Part shown: positions 60,511 to 64,000 of the stretch, piece by piece | Layout: every line of letters begins with the position of its first letter | Position numbering within the stretch: position 1 is the first letter of the stretch | Assembly: GCA_016721765.1 (NCBI GenBank) | Contig: JADKHO010000004.1 | Location: forward strand, 372,001-436,000 | Origin: Bacteroidota bacterium | Lineage (GTDB): Bacteria; Bacteroidota; Bacteroidia; UBA4408 | Direction of reading: 5' to 3' | DNA: 64,000 nt | Notes under the pieces: generated by a model | The model's input: only the letters and a program-made list of their open reading frames with translations | What the model was told of the DNA's origin: nothing | The model's database searches: none | Program-made: the position numbers and the translations under genes

Positions 60511-61440
60511 CTAATTCAAACTAAATTTTTGCACTTTAATAATTCCATTTTTTAAGTGGACTTTAATCACATAAATCCCACTGGCCAAATTCTCACGCTG
60601 CCAGGTGTATTGAAAAAGGTTATCAAAATCCTTCCTAAATACAGTTTTACCATGAAAATCCACCATTTCTAACGTCTGAATTTGATTTAAAACAGACGAC
60701 TTTATGGTAAATTCATTCGAAGCAGGATTAGGAAAAATCCAGTTTGCTTTTTCTTGCTGAAATTCAGGAGTACCTAAAATCATGTTACAACTACTTTGAC
60801 CTATCGGAAAAATGGTAGTACCATTTACTTTCATGCACAAGATGGAATAAATGCCGAAATCGCTCACGTAACCTGGTGAAGGCACAAGTAAGCCAAAACT
60901 TGAACCTACACCTTCGATATAATAAATATTATACAAGCTATTTATATACAGGGCTCGATGATAAAATCCGTCAATCAAAAATGAATCAATGCTGAGCACA
61001 ATATCCTTTACTCCAGGGTAAGTCACTTCTAAGTAACCAGTCACTGTATCTCCCACTTGCAAGGAAAAATCGTAAAGTATTACTTCATTGGAGGAATCAG
61101 CAGGTATTATAAAAACCTTATGTAATATAGTGTCTTGGCGAATTGCTCCATAATACAAACCGGGGGAATAACCACTATTTCCACCCGAACAGGGTGCTAT
61201 ATAATAATTATGAACCGCTGGAGAGCTAAGTCTATGATAAATTAAATTATTTATAAGCGTATCTCCGTCGTATAAAATTGATCGATCGCTTACAGCTGAA
61301 CCATTCGAAATAAAACAATGGAAATCACTTCGTGTATTCCAAACTACATTCGCATCAGGCATTGGAAAATAGCGGCTCGTTTGAGCTCTACCCGATTGTT
61401 GTAAAAAACCTACTAAAAGCAAAAAAGTAAAATATCTCAA
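60511..61440 (-). CDS. Secreted protein of unknown function with T9SS sorting domain
   Basis: A 309-residue exported protein. Signal peptide ~1-19 ending GRAQT. The middle part (~20-215) shows no motif I recognise; it is beta-rich (VVWNTRSDFHCFI, VGDTVTGYLEVTYPGV, FLIDGFYHRALYIN) and has five cysteines. The C-terminus (~225-309, NWIFPNPASNEFTIKSS ... LASGIYVIKVHLKNGIIKVQ) is a type A T9SS sorting domain. Cell-surface cargo of unknown role, common in Bacteroidota. Lies 15 bases upstream of the kinase gene and on its strand. Confidence 0.85.
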   Translation of the reverse strand: MRYFTFLLLVGFLQQSGRAQTSRYFPMPDANVVWNTRSDFHCFISNGSAVSDRSILYDGDTLINNLIYHRLSSPAVHNYYIAPCSGGNSGYSPGLYYGAIRQDTILHKVFIIPADSSNEVILYDFSLQVGDTVTGYLEVTYPGVKDIVLSIDSFLIDGFYHRALYINSLYNIYYIEGVGSSFGLLVPSPGYVSDFGIYSILCMKVNGTTIFPIGQSSCNMILGTPEFQQEKANWIFPNPASNEFTIKSSVLNQIQTLEMVDFHGKTVFRKDFDNLFQYTWQRENLASGIYVIKVHLKNGIIKVQKFSLN

Positions 61441-61489
61441 TGCAACTAATTTTAGACTAAAATACTGATTTCATGCAACATTCATTGTC

Positions 61490-62887
61490 TTATTTATTAC
61501 TGGCCTTTATTTTAATGCTTTGAAGCCTAAAATATGCCGCCTCTCCCCTGTTTATCCAATCTGTAGTATCGGAAGAAATATCAAAACTATAAATTGAAAT
61601 AGGTATATTCGAAAGCGAATCAAGCAGGCAATATTTACTTGCTGCGCTTTTGCAGGAAGCAATATTTGTATAACGTTGCTGCATTTCAATATGATATAAA
61701 TTTGCTGTTCCCTTCACAATATCCTTTGAAACGTGTAAAAGATTTCCTCTTATAAAAAGTGAACAAAACAAGAGCAGAAATAAGGTATTTTTAAAGTGCG
61801 TGCTCATTTCTTCAAGTCGCAGCAAAAGTTGATGTTGAGAATAGGATACAATCCATACATATAAATTCACAAACCAATACAAAATAAAAAAGAAACAAGC
61901 AGCATTAAGCGTGCGGTGTTGCCCTAAAATACCAGTACTCCAATAGGCCGGAAAAACAGAAATAAAAATTAATCCCACCAAAATTAGGAGGCTTAATTTA
62001 GGGGGAATGCTCAATTTATTTAGAAAAAAGGATTTTACTGAATGCAATTTAAGCGCAATAGGAATAAACAATAATGAAGAAAAAAACAAGGGATAAGATG
62101 AAATCCATGTCAGCAAAAAACGCAGTGTTTGAATACCGGAATACCCAAGTGAATGCAACAGCTGATGTGCGTTTTTAAAGTGTGCCGACCGCCCTTCATT
62201 ACCTGGAGCAAACACAACAATTAAAGCACTCACCACCAACACAGCACTTAAAGCGATAAACCATTTAGGTCTATAATAAATGAGGCATAAAAAATGCAAA
62301 AACAAAAGCTGCAACATGGCGGTTTCGTTAAATCCAACAATGCAAAACAATTCTAATCCCAATAAAATCGCATCGCTTTGTCTATTTATGAAAAAAGTTT
62401 TTCGAGTAAATCGCAACAAATGGGTAATATAAATCAATGTCAAAATACATGCTCCCTGATAACTCACTGCCCCGGTATACCAATAAATTCCTTGCGCCAA
62501 TTGAGGCATTTGAATTAAAAAAAGGAGGCAAAGTAATAGGCTCCACGACACCAACTGTATTTTGGATAAGAAGCCCTTAAAGACTTCTATTAAAAAGAAC
62601 CACATGGAAAAAAAAGTAAAGAGAATTAATAGCAACGGAATATATTGATACCCCTTAAAACTATTAAAGGCAATAGGGTTGCAAAACATCAACACATTTG
62701 AAAAATAACGCCCATTCCAATTAAAATAATCTCGCTTGCAACTTGCTATAATTCCGAATTCTTTGCTGCTCCATGCATACGCATAATCGTCAGCAGATGG
62801 ATGACAATAGAATGCAACCCATAAAAATGGGAAAACAGCTGCCAAAAGCAGTATTAAAGCAAGTAATTGTGGCTTGTTAGGCTTCAT
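61490..62887 (-). CDS. DUF6056-like membrane protein
   Basis: A 465-residue integral membrane protein with about ten helices, resembling the family I recall as DUF6056 and the GT-C type glycosyltransferases. The first outside loop has CHPSADDYAYAWSSKEFG and FNWNGRYFSNVLM, where D-D-Y and N-G-R-Y are conserved. Another conserved stretch is VFAPGNEGRSAHFKNAHQ. Likely a surface-sugar transferase, but this is inference. The frame is open to 62935; I chose ATG 62887 because a -7 box lies on the earlier ATG codons. Confidence 0.75.
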   Translation of the reverse strand: MKPNKPQLLALILLLAAVFPFLWVAFYCHPSADDYAYAWSSKEFGIIASCKRDYFNWNGRYFSNVLMFCNPIAFNSFKGYQYIPLLLILFTFFSMWFFLIEVFKGFLSKIQLVSWSLLLCLLFLIQMPQLAQGIYWYTGAVSYQGACILTLIYITHLLRFTRKTFFINRQSDAILLGLELFCIVGFNETAMLQLLFLHFLCLIYYRPKWFIALSAVLVVSALIVVFAPGNEGRSAHFKNAHQLLHSLGYSGIQTLRFLLTWISSYPLFFSSLLFIPIALKLHSVKSFFLNKLSIPPKLSLLILVGLIFISVFPAYWSTGILGQHRTLNAACFFFILYWFVNLYVWIVSYSQHQLLLRLEEMSTHFKNTLFLLLFCSLFIRGNLLHVSKDIVKGTANLYHIEMQQRYTNIASCKSAASKYCLLDSLSNIPISIYSFDISSDTTDWINRGEAAYFRLQSIKIKASNK

Positions 62888-62901
62888 CCGAATTAAGAAT
62901 T

Positions 62902-62909
62902 CAAACATA
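62902..62909 (-). promoter_or_regulatory. -7 box (TATGTTTG) for the DUF6056-like gene
   Basis: Exact TAnnTTTG match on the minus strand, 14 bases before ATG 62887; a TTG lies 23 bases further upstream (62933-62935). Confidence 0.4.
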
Positions 62910-62942
62910 GCTAAAAACAAGCGGTAATTAAACAATTAGCAA

Positions 62943-62950
62943 TACCTTTG
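62943..62950 (+). promoter_or_regulatory. -7 box (TACCTTTG) for rimO
   Basis: Exact TAnnTTTG match 19 bases before the TTG start of rimO. Confidence 0.45.
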
Positions 62951-62969
62951 CCACTCAAAAAAAATAGGT

Positions 62970-64000
62970 TTGAAAACAAAAACGCTCAAAAAGAATAAAG
63001 TAAATGTGGTAACTTTGGGTTGCTCTAAAAATATTGTTGATAGTGAGATTTTGATGGGCCAGCTCAAAGCGAACAACTTTGAAGTAGAGCATGAAAGCAA
63101 GCGTGACGATGCCAGCATTGTAATAATTAACACTTGTGGCTTCATCGATAATGCTAAACAAGAAAGCATCGACACCATTTTACGCTACGCGGATGCTAAA
63201 ACTGCCGGAATGGTGGATAAACTCTATGTTACCGGATGCCTGAGTGAACGCTACAAACCTGAGCTGGAAAAAGAAATTCCAAATGTTGACGCGTATTTTG
63301 GAACCAGAGATTTACCTAAATTATTAAAAACCTTAAAAGCCGATTACAAAAAAGAATTGGTTGGAGAGCGCTTACTTACTACTCCGCAGCATTTTGCCTA
63401 TTTTAAAATTTCTGAAGGTTGCGATCGCCCTTGCTCTTTTTGTGCCATTCCATTGATGCGCGGAAACCATATTTCAACTCCTATTGAAGAATTGGTGAAA
63501 CAAGCCAAAAACCTTGCAAAAAATGGTACAAAAGAACTGATGCTAATAGCACAGGATTTGACGTACTACGGATTGGATATTTACAAAAAGCGAAATTTAT
63601 CCGAATTATTAAATCAATTGAGTGATGTTGAAGGCATTGAATGGATTCGATTGCATTATGCTTTTCCAAGTGGCTTTCCGATGGATATTTTGGACGTGAT
63701 GAAGGAGAAGAATAATATTTGCAATTACTTGGATATGCCTTTACAACACATTACTGATAACATGTTAAAAAGCATGCGCCGTGGAACAACCAAACAAAAA
63801 ACAATTGATTTGGTAAATCAAATTCGCGATAAAGTTCCGGATATTGCTTTGCGCACTACACTTATTGCCGGCTATCCGGGCGAAACTGAAAAAGATTTTG
63901 AGGAAATGAAAGAATGGGTAAGCCAATCGCGCTTTGATCGTTTAGGAATTTTCACTTATTCGCATGAAGAAAATACGCATGCCCATTTATTAAACGATGA
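62970..64000 (+). CDS. rimO: Ribosomal protein S12 methylthiotransferase, 3' end cut by window edge
   Basis: Radical-SAM enzyme that adds a methylthio group to an aspartate of ribosomal protein S12. 343 of about 430-440 residues are visible before the window ends. The UPF0004 domain has VVTLGCSKNIVDSEILMGQL (the GCSKN-VDSE segment marks RimO rather than MiaB), INTCGFIDNAKQESI and VTGCLSERYKPEL. The radical SAM site is EGCDRPCSFCAIPLMRG (C-x3-C-x2-C). The start is TTG 62970: the frame opens after a stop at 62937 and holds no ATG before the conserved region. Any C-terminal TRAM domain lies outside. Confidence 0.95.
   Translation, partial: MKTKTLKKNKVNVVTLGCSKNIVDSEILMGQLKANNFEVEHESKRDDASIVIINTCGFIDNAKQESIDTILRYADAKTAGMVDKLYVTGCLSERYKPELEKEIPNVDAYFGTRDLPKLLKTLKADYKKELVGERLLTTPQHFAYFKISEGCDRPCSFCAIPLMRGNHISTPIEELVKQAKNLAKNGTKELMLIAQDLTYYGLDIYKKRNLSELLNQLSDVEGIEWIRLHYAFPSGFPMDILDVMKEKNNICNYLDMPLQHITDNMLKSMRRGTTKQKTIDLVNQIRDKVPDIALRTTLIAGYPGETEKDFEEMKEWVSQSRFDRLGIFTYSHEENTHAHLLND

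Noticed and set aside
62936..63178. Leftward 80-residue frame at the start of rimO
   Set aside because: It is antisense to the conserved RimO N-terminus (GCSKN and CGFIDNA), which is clearly the coding strand.

Overview
The window is one contiguous piece of a Bacteroidota chromosome, most likely an uncultured or lightly studied member of the class rather than Bacteroides itself. The evidence is consistent: three type IX secretion (T9SS) C-terminal sorting domains, TonB-dependent receptors with CarboxypepD_reg-like plugs, eukaryote-type NADP isocitrate dehydrogenase, a bacillithiol-system YtxJ protein, AMP nucleosidase, many TTG starts without Shine-Dalgarno sequences, and repeated TAnnTTTG -7 promoter boxes. 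Gene density is high. There is no insertion sequence, prophage, CRISPR array or rRNA. One tRNA (His) is present. Both ends cut genes: a TonB receptor on the left and rimO on the right.

Layout. 1-8.7 kb: a partial TonB receptor, a P-loop ATPase with trxB, a TPR-adenylate cyclase, a SnoaL-VOC fusion, a small zinc/alpha-CTD-like protein and an OstA/LptA-like protein. 8.8-20 kb: an unknown ATP-grasp-like protein, dnaX, ytxJ, a YfiR-SpoIIE phosphatase, a secreted T9SS alpha-amylase and an M16 peptidase lipoprotein. 20-25 kb: icd, a small membrane protein, tRNA-His, ansA, tatD and a family 9 glycosyltransferase.

25-30 kb is a seven-gene leftward run. It starts with a PID-CTERM-type sorting substrate, an exosortase and its partner membrane protein, continues through glyA, and ends in a DUF5819-like / HTTM (vitamin K carboxylase-like) / secreted-protein trio. 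30-38.7 kb runs rightward: a Wzc-like tyrosine autokinase with a Tyr-Gly tail, followed by a tightly overlapping legionaminic (nonulosonic) acid operon (legI, legG, ptmE-like, legF, an SDR and legC). Together, 28.7-38.7 kb looks like a cell-surface module in which a short protein is anchored by an exosortase-like enzyme beside a surface-glycan pathway.

38.7-47.7 kb is mostly housekeeping: a universal stress protein, holA, AMP nucleosidase, an HsdR-N-like nuclease-fold protein, dapA, a DUF6913-like protein, ligA, prmC and an RlmI-like methyltransferase. 47.8-49 kb holds an unusually AT-rich PIG-V-like glycosyltransferase. 49-55 kb, leftward, encodes a five-heme T9SS cytochrome, an M50-like membrane peptidase, a TonB receptor and a small carboxypeptidase-regulatory-domain protein. 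55-64 kb has sucD behind a cluster of inverted repeats, a secreted barrel-like protein, a YCF48-like lipoprotein, nadD, a TPR histidine kinase, a T9SS cargo protein, a DUF6056 membrane protein and divergent rimO.

All calls come from reading the translated sequences and motifs by eye. Family names are recalled from general knowledge, not from a search.
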